Shown piece after piece: positions 35,488 to 41,353 of a DNA stretch of 41,353 bases (positions are counted from its first letter, which is position 1; the number at the start of each line of letters is the position of its first letter). Source of the DNA: HGM05190 sp964394205 (GTDB lineage Bacteria > Bacteroidota > Bacteroidia > Bacteroidales > Muribaculaceae); assembly GCA_964394205.1 (NCBI GenBank), contig CAYMVS010000015.1, positions 1 through 41,353 on the forward strand, in the 5' to 3' direction. Made by a program: the position numbers and the translations under genes. The notes under the pieces were generated by a model. The model ran no database searches, was not told the DNA's origin, and was given only the letters and a program-made list of their open reading frames with translations.

Positions 35488-36453
35488 TTACAATTTGTTA
35501 CCAAACAGAGAGTCAACAAACTCGCGTTTATCAAACACTTGAAGGTCTTCTATTCCCTCGCCAAGACCGATATACTTGACGGGAATCTTGAACTGGTCGC
35601 TGATGCCGATCACCACTCCACCCTTGGCGGTACCGTCAAGTTTGGTGATGGCAAGCTCATTGACGTCAGTGGCGGCGATGAACTGGCGGGCCTGCTCAAA
35701 AGCATTCTGGCCTGTCGAGCCATCGAGCACCAGAAGCACCTCGTTGGGCGCTCCGGGCACCACTTTCTGCATCACCCGCTTGATTTTGGTCAGCTCATCC
35801 ATCAGTCCCTTCTTGTTGTGAAGGCGACCGGCCGTGTCGATGATGACGACATCGACATTGTTGGCAACGGCGCTCTTCAAAGTGTCAAAAGCCACCGAGG
35901 CCGGGTCGCTTCCTATAGCCTGCTTGATAATGGGCACACCGGCGCGACCGGCCCAAACCTCCAGTTGCTCGATGGCCGCCGCGCGAAATGTGTCGGCAGC
36001 GCCAAGAAGCACCTTGTTTCCGGCCTTTTTATATTGTGCCGCCAACTTGCCGATTGTCGTGGTCTTGCCGGCGCCGTTGACACCGACAACCATTATGACG
36101 TAGGGACGGCCTCCCTGGGGAAGCGTAAAGTCGGGCAAAGTCGAGTCGTCGACATTCTCGGCCAACAGCTCGGTAATCTCTTCACAAAGCAACCGGTTGA
36201 GTTCCTCAACCCCGGCGTAACCATCGCGGCCAACACGCTCTTTCAGCCGCTCAATTATCTTTATGGTGGTGTCGACACCGACATCGGAGGTCACAAACAC
36301 CTCCTCAAGCTCGTCGAGCACATCATCGTCAATCGACTTCTTGCCGGTCAACACACGGCGTATCTTGCCCAGCAAACCCTCTTTGGTGCGTTCAAGACCA
36401 CGGTCGAGGGTCTCTTTTTTCTCTTTTGAAAACAGACGTTTAAAAAAGCCCAT
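35488..36453 (-). CDS. ftsY: Signal recognition particle receptor FtsY
   Basis: FtsY is the membrane-associated SRP receptor that docks ribosome-nascent chains at the translocon. The 321-residue product is the compact form without a long acidic A domain, beginning MGFFKRLFSKEKKE. The NG domain has GVNGAGKTTTIGKLA (P-loop), DTAGRLHNKKGLMDEL and TKLDGTAKGG. It is the first gene of a six-gene minus-strand operon (ftsY, rimO, menF, two SGNH genes, MBOAT), with gaps of 11 bp or less or small overlaps. A -7 element is at 36530-36537. Confidence 0.97.
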   Translation of the reverse strand: MGFFKRLFSKEKKETLDRGLERTKEGLLGKIRRVLTGKKSIDDDVLDELEEVFVTSDVGVDTTIKIIERLKERVGRDGYAGVEELNRLLCEEITELLAENVDDSTLPDFTLPQGGRPYVIMVVGVNGAGKTTTIGKLAAQYKKAGNKVLLGAADTFRAAAIEQLEVWAGRAGVPIIKQAIGSDPASVAFDTLKSAVANNVDVVIIDTAGRLHNKKGLMDELTKIKRVMQKVVPGAPNEVLLVLDGSTGQNAFEQARQFIAATDVNELAITKLDGTAKGGVVIGISDQFKIPVKYIGLGEGIEDLQVFDKREFVDSLFGNKL

Positions 36454-36529
36454 TTCTAAATATTATTACTGTTTTATTTATCAAATGTTTAAGTGACGAC
36501 AACCGGTCGCCTTACCAAATTTCAAGCTA

Positions 36530-36537
36530 CAAAATTA
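36530..36537 (-). promoter_or_regulatory. -7 element for the ftsY operon
   Basis: TAATTTTG on the minus strand, about 76 bp upstream of ftsY. No TTTG or TTG is found at 19-21 bp spacing, so only half of the promoter is supported. Confidence 0.45.
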
Positions 36538-36545
36538 GTCATTTT

Positions 36546-36578
36546 TTTGCAATTACTGTGGGGAAAATTGTAATTTTG
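36546..36578 (+). promoter_or_regulatory. tpiA promoter
   Basis: TTTG at 36546-36549, a 21-bp spacer and TAATTTTG at 36571-36578 form a near-ideal Bacteroidota promoter. The ATG of tpiA is 35 bp downstream. Confidence 0.75.
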
Positions 36579-36613
36579 CGGTATAAATTGAATTATCAAA
36601 AATATTTTTAGGT

Positions 36614-37369
36614 ATGAGAAAGAATATTGTTGCCGGCAACTGGAAAATGAACACCACTCTGCCCGAGGGTGTAAAGCTTGCCAAAGAGGTTAATGAGGCA
36701 CTCAAAAGTGTCACTCCAAAATGTGATGTAATCATCTGTGTTCCTTTCACACATCTTGCCTCGATCGATAATGTGATCGACTCAAACATACTCGGCCTTG
36801 GCGCTGAAAATTGCGCCGATCATCTCAAAGGCGCCTACACCGGTGAGGTGTCGGCCCCGATGGTTGCATCGACAGGTGCCAAATATGTCATTCTCGGTCA
36901 CAGCGAGCGTCGTCAGTATTACGGCGAGACTGCCGAGACCCTCAAGGTGAAAGTAAATCTCGCCCTCGAGAATGGGCTCACCCCCATCTTCTGTATCGGC
37001 GAGGTGCTCAGCCAGCGCGAGGACGGCACCTTCTTTGACGTTGTCAAAGCACAGATCGAGGAATCTCTGTTTGACCTCTCGGCCGACGATTTTGGCAAGC
37101 TGATACTCGCCTACGAGCCGGTCTGGGCCATCGGAACAGGCAAAACCGCCACCGACGACCAGGCTGAAGAGATGCACGCCTTTATCCGCAAAACGATCGC
37201 CGACAAGTATGGTGCAGAGGTCGCCGACAACACCTCGATCCTTTATGGTGGCAGCTGCAAGCCCTCCAATGCCGCCGCCCTCTTTGCCAAACCCGACGTC
37301 GATGGCGGCCTTATAGGCGGCGCGTCGCTTGAGGCCGAGTCATTCATGGGCATTGTTAACGCATTTTGA
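36614..37369 (+). CDS. tpiA: Triosephosphate isomerase
   Basis: TpiA interconverts dihydroxyacetone phosphate and glyceraldehyde 3-phosphate in glycolysis. The 251-residue protein has the standard length and active-site residues: K11 in AGNWKMN, the catalytic histidine in ILGHSERR and the catalytic glutamate in AYEPVWAIGTG. It ends with the phosphate-binding GGASLEAESF. It has its own promoter and is followed by the palindrome at 37398-37437, which can act as its terminator. The downstream order SPOR protein-folE is common in Bacteroidales. Confidence 0.98.
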   Translation: MRKNIVAGNWKMNTTLPEGVKLAKEVNEALKSVTPKCDVIICVPFTHLASIDNVIDSNILGLGAENCADHLKGAYTGEVSAPMVASTGAKYVILGHSERRQYYGETAETLKVKVNLALENGLTPIFCIGEVLSQREDGTFFDVVKAQIEESLFDLSADDFGKLILAYEPVWAIGTGKTATDDQAEEMHAFIRKTIADKYGAEVADNTSILYGGSCKPSNAAALFAKPDVDGGLIGGASLEAESFMGIVNAF

Positions 37370-37397
37370 TTCAGCATCAACATCCGTTTAAAGTTTT

Positions 37398-37437
37398 TTT
37401 GGCTGCAAAAATATATTTGTGTATTTTTGCAGCCAAA
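37398..37437. promoter_or_regulatory. Palindromic two-way promoter / possible tpiA terminator
   Basis: Perfect 16-bp arms (TTTGGCTGCAAAAATA 37398-37413 and its complement 37422-37437) enclose an 8-nt loop. On the plus strand TTTG (37398-37401) and TATTTTTG (37422-37429) are exactly 20 bp apart. By symmetry the minus strand carries TTTG (37437-37434) and TATTTTTG (37413-37406), also 20 bp apart. So each strand has a complete consensus promoter. The plus one would serve the SPOR-folE genes and the minus one would point into tpiA. As RNA it would fold into a hairpin next to a T-run. Confidence 0.7.
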
Positions 37438-37448
37438 TTATATTTATA

Positions 37449-37943
37449 ATGTCTAAACCTATTCTTACACCGATTCTCGCGTTGACCGTTTTGTTTGTGC
37501 CGACCGTAGCCTTAGCCGATGTCGTCGATCAGGTTGTCATCACCGAGCATATCACCGCCCAAGAGGGAAATGAGGTATATATGCCCGATGAGTTGCTCAA
37601 ACGCATAGCGCCGGGTGCCGAGGTGCCGATGGAGGAGAAAGTTGTTCGCGACACTCGCCCCGCCACCGGAAGAATGGCCGGCTACCGGGTGCAGGTTTTC
37701 TCGGCCAACAACCCCAAGGCAAAGACCGAGGCTAACGCAAAGGCGCGTCAGGTGAGAGGCCGTTTTCCCCAATATCAGACACACGTGATGTTCACCTCCC
37801 CCTATTGGCGACTGCGTGTGGGAGACTTCAGGACACGCGCCGAGGCCGACGCGGCAGCCTCACAGATCCGCTCAGCGTTTCCGGGCTTCTCCAAAGAGAT
37901 AAGAGTGGTTAAAGACCGTGTAAACATTGTTGGTGGCGAGTGA
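37449..37943 (+). CDS. Exported SPOR-domain protein
   Basis: The 164-residue product starts at the ATG at 37449, which gives a signal peptide (MSKPILTPILALTVLFVPTVALA); the in-frame TTG at 37419 overlaps the promoter. The C-terminal half (about residues 75-155) is a SPOR domain: GYRVQVFSANN, then a helix with AKARQVRGRFPQ, WRLRVGDFRTRAEADAAASQI. SPOR domains bind denuded glycan strands of peptidoglycan, often at division sites. The middle section has no catalytic motif. It precedes folE by a one-base overlap, in the tpiA-SPOR-folE order common in the group. Function beyond peptidoglycan binding is unknown. Confidence 0.88.
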   Translation: MSKPILTPILALTVLFVPTVALADVVDQVVITEHITAQEGNEVYMPDELLKRIAPGAEVPMEEKVVRDTRPATGRMAGYRVQVFSANNPKAKTEANAKARQVRGRFPQYQTHVMFTSPYWRLRVGDFRTRAEADAAASQIRSAFPGFSKEIRVVKDRVNIVGGE

Positions 37944-38515
37944 TGAAATGTAATTATGACCGGGCGACGGTCGACGCCGTCGCAACCCACATTGAGCAAA
38001 TCATAAGACTTCTTGGAGAGGACCCCGAGCGTGAGGGCCTGAAAAAGACACCGGTACGCGCCGCCAAAGCGCTCTATTATATCACCAACGGCTATCGGAC
38101 CGACATCGACCAAGAGGTTAACGAGGCAATCTTTGACCACGACGGTTCAGGAATGATTGTGGTAAAAAACATTGAATTTTATTCGGAGTGTGAGCATCAC
38201 ATCCTCCCCTTTTTCGGCCGTATTTCCATTGGATATATCCCAGACGGTAAGATGTTGGGACTTAGCAAAATGGCCCGCATCGTCGATGTTTTTGCCAGAC
38301 GCCTGCAAGTGCAGGAACGGCTCACAGCCCAGGTCGTGGCCGAGGTGATGAGGGTCACCGGTGCCAAAGGAGCCATCGCCAGGTGTGACGCACGCCATCT
38401 GTGCATGCAGATGCGCGGTGTCGAGAAACAAAGCTCGGCCACAGCGACCATTGAGATGGCCGGCGTTTTTGAAACCGACCCCTCGCTCGTGGCACGGTTT
38501 AACGCAATGCTTTGA
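37943..38515 (+). CDS. folE: GTP cyclohydrolase I
   Basis: FolE converts GTP to 7,8-dihydroneopterin triphosphate, the first step of tetrahydrofolate synthesis. The 190-residue protein has the family core: GLKKTPVRAAKAL, FYSECEHHILPFFG (zinc cysteine and histidines), KMARIVDVFARRLQVQERLT and HLCMQMRGV (second zinc cysteine). The ATG at 37943 overlaps the preceding TGA by one base; a GTG one codon earlier is equally possible. It is convergent to the DUF486 gene, with 3 bp between the stops. Confidence 0.97.
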   Translation: MKCNYDRATVDAVATHIEQIIRLLGEDPEREGLKKTPVRAAKALYYITNGYRTDIDQEVNEAIFDHDGSGMIVVKNIEFYSECEHHILPFFGRISIGYIPDGKMLGLSKMARIVDVFARRLQVQERLTAQVVAEVMRVTGAKGAIARCDARHLCMQMRGVEKQSSATATIEMAGVFETDPSLVARFNAML

Positions 38516-38518
38516 AAT

Positions 38519-38890
38519 TCATTTCATAAACACAAAGTAAACAGCCAGAATAAGGCACACAAAGGCAGCAAAGTGGTTCCAGTGAAGAGGCTCCCCTTTA
38601 AAGAAAACCACAGTAAACAAAGTGAACACAATAAGTGTTATCGCCTCTTGAATGACTTTCAGCTGCATCAATGAAAACGAGCCGCCATTGCCCTGATAAC
38701 CGATTCTGTTGGCCGGCACCTGGCAAGTGTATTCCAACAAGGCGATGCCCCACGACACAAGAATGACGATGTAGAGAGGCGTATTGGACGTGAATATCTT
38801 CATTTGCTGCAACTTAAGATGCCCATACCATGCAAACGTCATGAAGATATTTGATATAACAAGAAGTATGACTGTCAACCAGGCGTTCAT
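38519..38890 (-). CDS. DMT-family small membrane protein (DUF486)
   Basis: The 123-residue protein has four hydrophobic segments (about 3-22, 38-55, 80-98, 103-121). It has the DUF486 hallmarks FAWYGHLK near residue 20 and QEAITLIVFTLFTVVFFKGEPLHWNHFAAF near residue 80. DUF486 proteins belong to the drug/metabolite transporter superfamily, and their substrates are not known. A -7 element (TAATTTTG, 38917-38910 on the minus strand) lies 20 bp upstream of the ATG. It stands alone between folE and the recombinase gene. Confidence 0.88.
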   Translation of the reverse strand: MNAWLTVILLVISNIFMTFAWYGHLKLQQMKIFTSNTPLYIVILVSWGIALLEYTCQVPANRIGYQGNGGSFSLMQLKVIQEAITLIVFTLFTVVFFKGEPLHWNHFAAFVCLILAVYFVFMK

Positions 38891-38909
38891 TTTTTCATAA
38901 ATTTTGCCG

Positions 38910-38917
38910 CAAAATTA
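38910..38917 (-). promoter_or_regulatory. -7 element for the DUF486 gene
   Basis: TAATTTTG on the minus strand, 20 bp before the ATG at 38890. No -33 element at the right distance is clear. Confidence 0.45.
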
Positions 38918-38977
38918 ATAAAAAATCCAATAACTGTACCACCCCCGGCCAAAGCCCCTCATTTTGTCAATGCGTTT

Positions 38978-38995
38978 ATTGGAGTATATCCCAAT
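38978..38995. promoter_or_regulatory. Possible operator in front of the recombinase gene
   Basis: An 18-bp imperfect palindrome (ATTGG..TATA..CCAAT) ends 11 bp before the ATG at 39007. Its position suggests a binding site for a repressor or the recombinase itself. No promoter of the usual type is visible for this gene. Confidence 0.3.
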
Positions 38996-39006
38996 TTTTA
39001 CGCATT

Positions 39007-40209
39007 ATGGCTTCAATAAAAGTTAAGTTTAGCCCCTCGGCCGTCTCATACCGTGAGGGAACGGTTTTCTATCAGATAGTTCACGAAAGGAAACACCGGC
39101 AGCTTCTTACAAATTATCAAGTGTTTCAGGATGAGTGGAATGAATCACGGTCAACGATAGTTGTTGATAACAGTAGCGACCGACGGTCGTTTATCATCTC
39201 CACGCGTGAGAGCATACGCATGGACTTAGAGAGACTCACAAAGATTATCCGGCAACTTGATGACAGCGGGTTAGCGTATACCCCCGATGATGTGATCACC
39301 GAGTTCCGCCACTATGCAAGCAAATACAGCCTCTTCAATTATATGAGAGGCATAATCTCAAAATTGATGCAGAACGGGAAGGTGCGCACTTCGGAAACAT
39401 ACACCGCGGCGCTCAACAGTTTCAAAAAGTTCCGTAACGGTGAAGACATCATGCTCGACAGCCTAAATTCAGAAACAATGGAAGCATACGAAGCTTGGCT
39501 ACTGAGCAGAGGCGTTGTGCCCAACACCACATCATTTTATATCCGCATCATTCGCGCCGCCTATAATCGGGCGGTTGAAGATGATGCCATTGAGAATCGC
39601 GATCCTTTCCGTCATGTTTATACAGGCGTCGACAAAACGGCCAAAAGAGCGCTACCGTTGGCTATGATAAAGAAAATCAAGAATATGGATTTGTCGGCTA
39701 CACAATCATTGGAGTATGCCAGGGATATGTTTGTGTTGAGCTTCATGCTCAGAGGAATGAGCTTCATTGACATGGCTTACCTCAAAAAGACAGACCTCAA
39801 AGATGGATATGTCATATATCGCCGCAGAAAAACAGGCCAGCAGCTTACGATAGAATGGACAAATGAGATGCGCAGGATTCTGGACAAATACCCCGTCAAT
39901 CCGACTCAATACCTCCTGCCCATTATCAAAACCGCGGGATGCAATGAAAGGTGGGCATACAAAAACGCCAGCTACAACATCAACCATAACCTCAAAACCA
40001 TCGCCAATATGATAGACACCAACCTCCCGCTGACCATGTATGTTGCCCGTCACAGCTGGGCATCGGCAGCAAAAGCAAAAGGCATACCATTGAGCGTGAT
40101 CAGCCAAGGGATGGGACACGACAGCGAGGCCACAACCCAGATATATCTCGCCAGCCTCGAGACCTCGGTTGTCGACAAGGCCAACGCCCTGATTCTTTCC
40201 TCGCTATAG
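39007..40209 (+). CDS. Tyrosine recombinase / integrase
   Basis: This is a 400-residue site-specific recombinase of the Bacteroidota integrase type. Residues about 1-85 form an arm-type DNA-binding domain (GTVFYQIVHERKHRQLLTNY), about 100-210 a SAM-like core-binding domain, and about 220-400 the catalytic domain. Catalytic residues are R249 (MLRGMSF), R348 (VARHSWAS), H371 (GMGHDSE) and the nucleophile Y380 (TQIYLAS). The first histidine of the HxxR box is tyrosine (Y345). No excisionase, phage or conjugation genes adjoin it. It could be the relic of a small element or a recombinase acting on an invertible site elsewhere. Confidence 0.93.
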   Translation: MASIKVKFSPSAVSYREGTVFYQIVHERKHRQLLTNYQVFQDEWNESRSTIVVDNSSDRRSFIISTRESIRMDLERLTKIIRQLDDSGLAYTPDDVITEFRHYASKYSLFNYMRGIISKLMQNGKVRTSETYTAALNSFKKFRNGEDIMLDSLNSETMEAYEAWLLSRGVVPNTTSFYIRIIRAAYNRAVEDDAIENRDPFRHVYTGVDKTAKRALPLAMIKKIKNMDLSATQSLEYARDMFVLSFMLRGMSFIDMAYLKKTDLKDGYVIYRRRKTGQQLTIEWTNEMRRILDKYPVNPTQYLLPIIKTAGCNERWAYKNASYNINHNLKTIANMIDTNLPLTMYVARHSWASAAKAKGIPLSVISQGMGHDSEATTQIYLASLETSVVDKANALILSSL

Positions 40210-40315
40210 TTCATTTTTTGCAAAGACCACCCTCTGTTTCAGTGCATTTCCCCACAATCAAAACCCGCCCCCCCAAATACAGATTTCCGTTTTAGAACCA
40301 AACCATATATAACAA

Positions 40316-40343
40316 GGCCGCCCCGACTCTCACCGGGGCGGCC
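40316..40343. terminator. Bidirectional terminator between recombinase and lipoprotein genes
   Basis: A perfect 10-bp G+C-rich stem (GGCCGCCCCG 40316-40325 / CGGGGCGGCC 40334-40343) with an 8-nt loop sits between two convergent genes (stops at 40209 and 40359). T-runs are short on both sides, so efficiency may depend on the stem's stability. Confidence 0.7.
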
Positions 40344-40358
40344 TATTTGCTCCAATTT

Positions 40359-41249
40359 CTATTTGTCTTTCTCTTTTGAGTTCAAAAATTCATTATAATC
40401 GTTTGTTGAGAGAGGCGCAAATTTATAAAGCGACTCTTTATCACTTCCACAGCCATAAGGGCGATAGGCTACATCAATTTTGCCTACCTGACCAACTACG
40501 TCTGTCTTAAAGGTAAACAGCAACGATTCTCGCTCTCCTTTTGCCATTGGGCCAACAGTTTTAGTCTTTTGCCCCACCTGTTTACCGGCCTTATTATAGA
40601 GAGTAACAGTAACATAGACTCCCTCTCCTCCGTTACTTTCAAAGAGAACATCTACTCGATAAATGCTCATGACGGGGCTATGCTTGATGCTAATGGTTTT
40701 ATTACCTCCGGTCAGGGCATCAGGATACTTATCCTTAAGATAATCAATAAAACCACTCTTCTCAATTTCACGAAGGTGTTTCAGTTTGGTCTGGTCTGTT
40801 TCTTCTTTGAAGTAATCATATACACCTGTCGCATGCAGTATAGGTCGCAATTCATGGTCACTGAAGAGCGTAAGATCAATTATGTTCTTAGAATCTGATA
40901 TTATGAACTCTTCATCTTTCTTTTCCACATAAAAGAGACAATCGTCTGATACATAGACAATAAATTTATCTCCTTCTTTTTTGACAGTCGCATCCTTAAA
41001 ATCTCCAATACCCTTAATTTTAAAAAACCAAGGACTGCTATTTGGATAAAGCTCTGCAGCTCGACTATGATTATATCTCCCCCTTTCGCTCATCTCATCC
41101 ATGGTCAACGTTGTGTCAAGATACTCAACAGCCGTTCGCAACGCCCTGTCTTCATCTGTTTCACTTTGCGAAACCTTGCTACATGAACATAACCCCATAA
41201 GTAAGAGTCCTATGACCCAAATTAAAAGATTCTTTTGCGTAGTCACCAT
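40359..41249 (-). CDS. Lipoprotein of unknown function
   Basis: The 296-residue product begins at the ATG at 41249 with a lipoprotein signal peptide ending in LCSC, followed by a serine/acid-rich linker (SKVSQSETDEDR), so it is probably exported to the outer membrane. I recognise no family. Residues about 70-130 read as an extended beta region (FFKIKGIGDFKDATVKKEGDKFIVYVSD). Residues about 190-275 read as a second beta domain (RVDVLFESNGGEGVYVTVTLYN, then FKTDVVGQVGKIDVAYRPYG) that resembles a carrier or Ig-like fold. The codons look AT-richer than those of genes to the left, which, next to a recombinase, suggests acquired DNA. It is preceded by the tail of another minus-strand gene only 30 bp away. 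Confidence 0.8.
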   Translation of the reverse strand: MVTTQKNLLIWVIGLLLMGLCSCSKVSQSETDEDRALRTAVEYLDTTLTMDEMSERGRYNHSRAAELYPNSSPWFFKIKGIGDFKDATVKKEGDKFIVYVSDDCLFYVEKKDEEFIISDSKNIIDLTLFSDHELRPILHATGVYDYFKEETDQTKLKHLREIEKSGFIDYLKDKYPDALTGGNKTISIKHSPVMSIYRVDVLFESNGGEGVYVTVTLYNKAGKQVGQKTKTVGPMAKGERESLLFTFKTDVVGQVGKIDVAYRPYGCGSDKESLYKFAPLSTNDYNEFLNSKEKDK

Positions 41250-41279
41250 TATATTAGCGGATTTGTGCCTCCTGACTCC

Positions 41280-41353
41280 CTAATTCGGCGGTTGGTTCGG
41301 GTACAAGAAAAGAGGGGAATTCATCGCACCTCTATCATAGTTGGAACAGGCCC
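41280..41353 (-). CDS. C-terminal end of an unidentified gene (partial)
   Basis: A minus-strand frame enters from the right edge and stops at TAG (41282-41280), giving about 24 residues that include NSPLFLYPNQPPN. It lies 30 bp upstream of the lipoprotein start, compatible with a shared operon. The fragment is too short to name and could be chance. Confidence 0.35.
   Translation of the reverse strand, partial: ACSNYDRGAMNSPLFLYPNQPPN

Noticed and set aside
35539..36429. 296-codon open frame on the plus strand opposite ftsY
   Set aside because: It mirrors the ftsY coding frame, has no promoter or family match, and ftsY is beyond doubt.
41285..41310. tRNA T-arm-like GGTTCGGG near the right edge
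   Set aside because: No acceptor stem, anticodon arm or CCA-proximal pairing could be found around it.
1..41353. CRISPR arrays, rRNA genes, tRNA genes and complete insertion sequences
   Set aside because: No regularly spaced repeats, RNA-gene signatures or transposase genes with terminal repeats were seen on reading the window.

Overview
The window looks like a chromosomal segment of a member of the order Bacteroidales (Bacteroidota), possibly Muribaculaceae. The evidence is protein content (DnaA beginning MIE..HLW, B12-dependent NrdJ beside NrdD/NrdG, a GldB-like lipoprotein, a paired amidase and MCE protein, tpiA-SPOR-folE order, CBM20-GH77 amylomaltase), the promoters (TTTG or TTG, about 20 bp, then TAnnTTTG), the near absence of Shine-Dalgarno sequences, and a base composition that looks close to 50% G+C by eye. 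The family-level placement is inference.

Layout. The left edge (1-373) holds conflicting gene fragments that I cannot name. A plus-strand block follows: prfC with its own promoter, then a probable five-gene operon (2120-10611) of a receiver/PEP-synthase-like protein, a coiled-coil protein ending in a sliding-clamp-type peptide, an S9 dipeptidyl peptidase, a six-helix membrane protein and miaA. A minus-strand group (10639-13720) holds a Bcr/CflA-type MFS exporter, a thioredoxin-fold protein without the CxxC cysteines and a GldB-like lipoprotein. An amidase and an MCE/MlaD protein (13846-15975) precede a 300-bp intergenic region with three DnaA-box-like nonamers and nested inverted repeats, then dnaA. 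This is a candidate dnaA autoregulatory region or oriC. priA and malQ run convergently to dnaA.

From 22956 to 28617 lie two ribonucleotide reductase systems transcribed divergently: B12-dependent nrdJ on one side and oxygen-sensitive nrdD-nrdG on the other. From 36453 down to 28641 the minus strand carries six tightly spaced genes: ftsY, rimO, menF, two SGNH/GDSL hydrolase-like proteins and an MBOAT acyltransferase. The last three look like a cell-envelope O-acetylation module placed behind housekeeping genes.

On the right, tpiA, a SPOR-domain protein and folE are followed by a DUF486 protein. Between tpiA and the SPOR gene is a perfect 16-bp inverted repeat that carries a consensus Bacteroidota promoter on each strand. 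The last 2.4 kb looks accessory: a tyrosine recombinase, a strong bidirectional terminator, an AT-richer lipoprotein gene and the tail of another gene leaving the window. I see no rRNA, tRNA, CRISPR array or complete insertion sequence.

Most likely undescribed items: the coiled-coil protein with the C-terminal QMSLF peptide beside a receiver-PEP-synthase fusion, the palindromic two-way promoter at 37398-37437, the repeat structure upstream of dnaA, and the SGNH-SGNH-MBOAT module in the ftsY operon.
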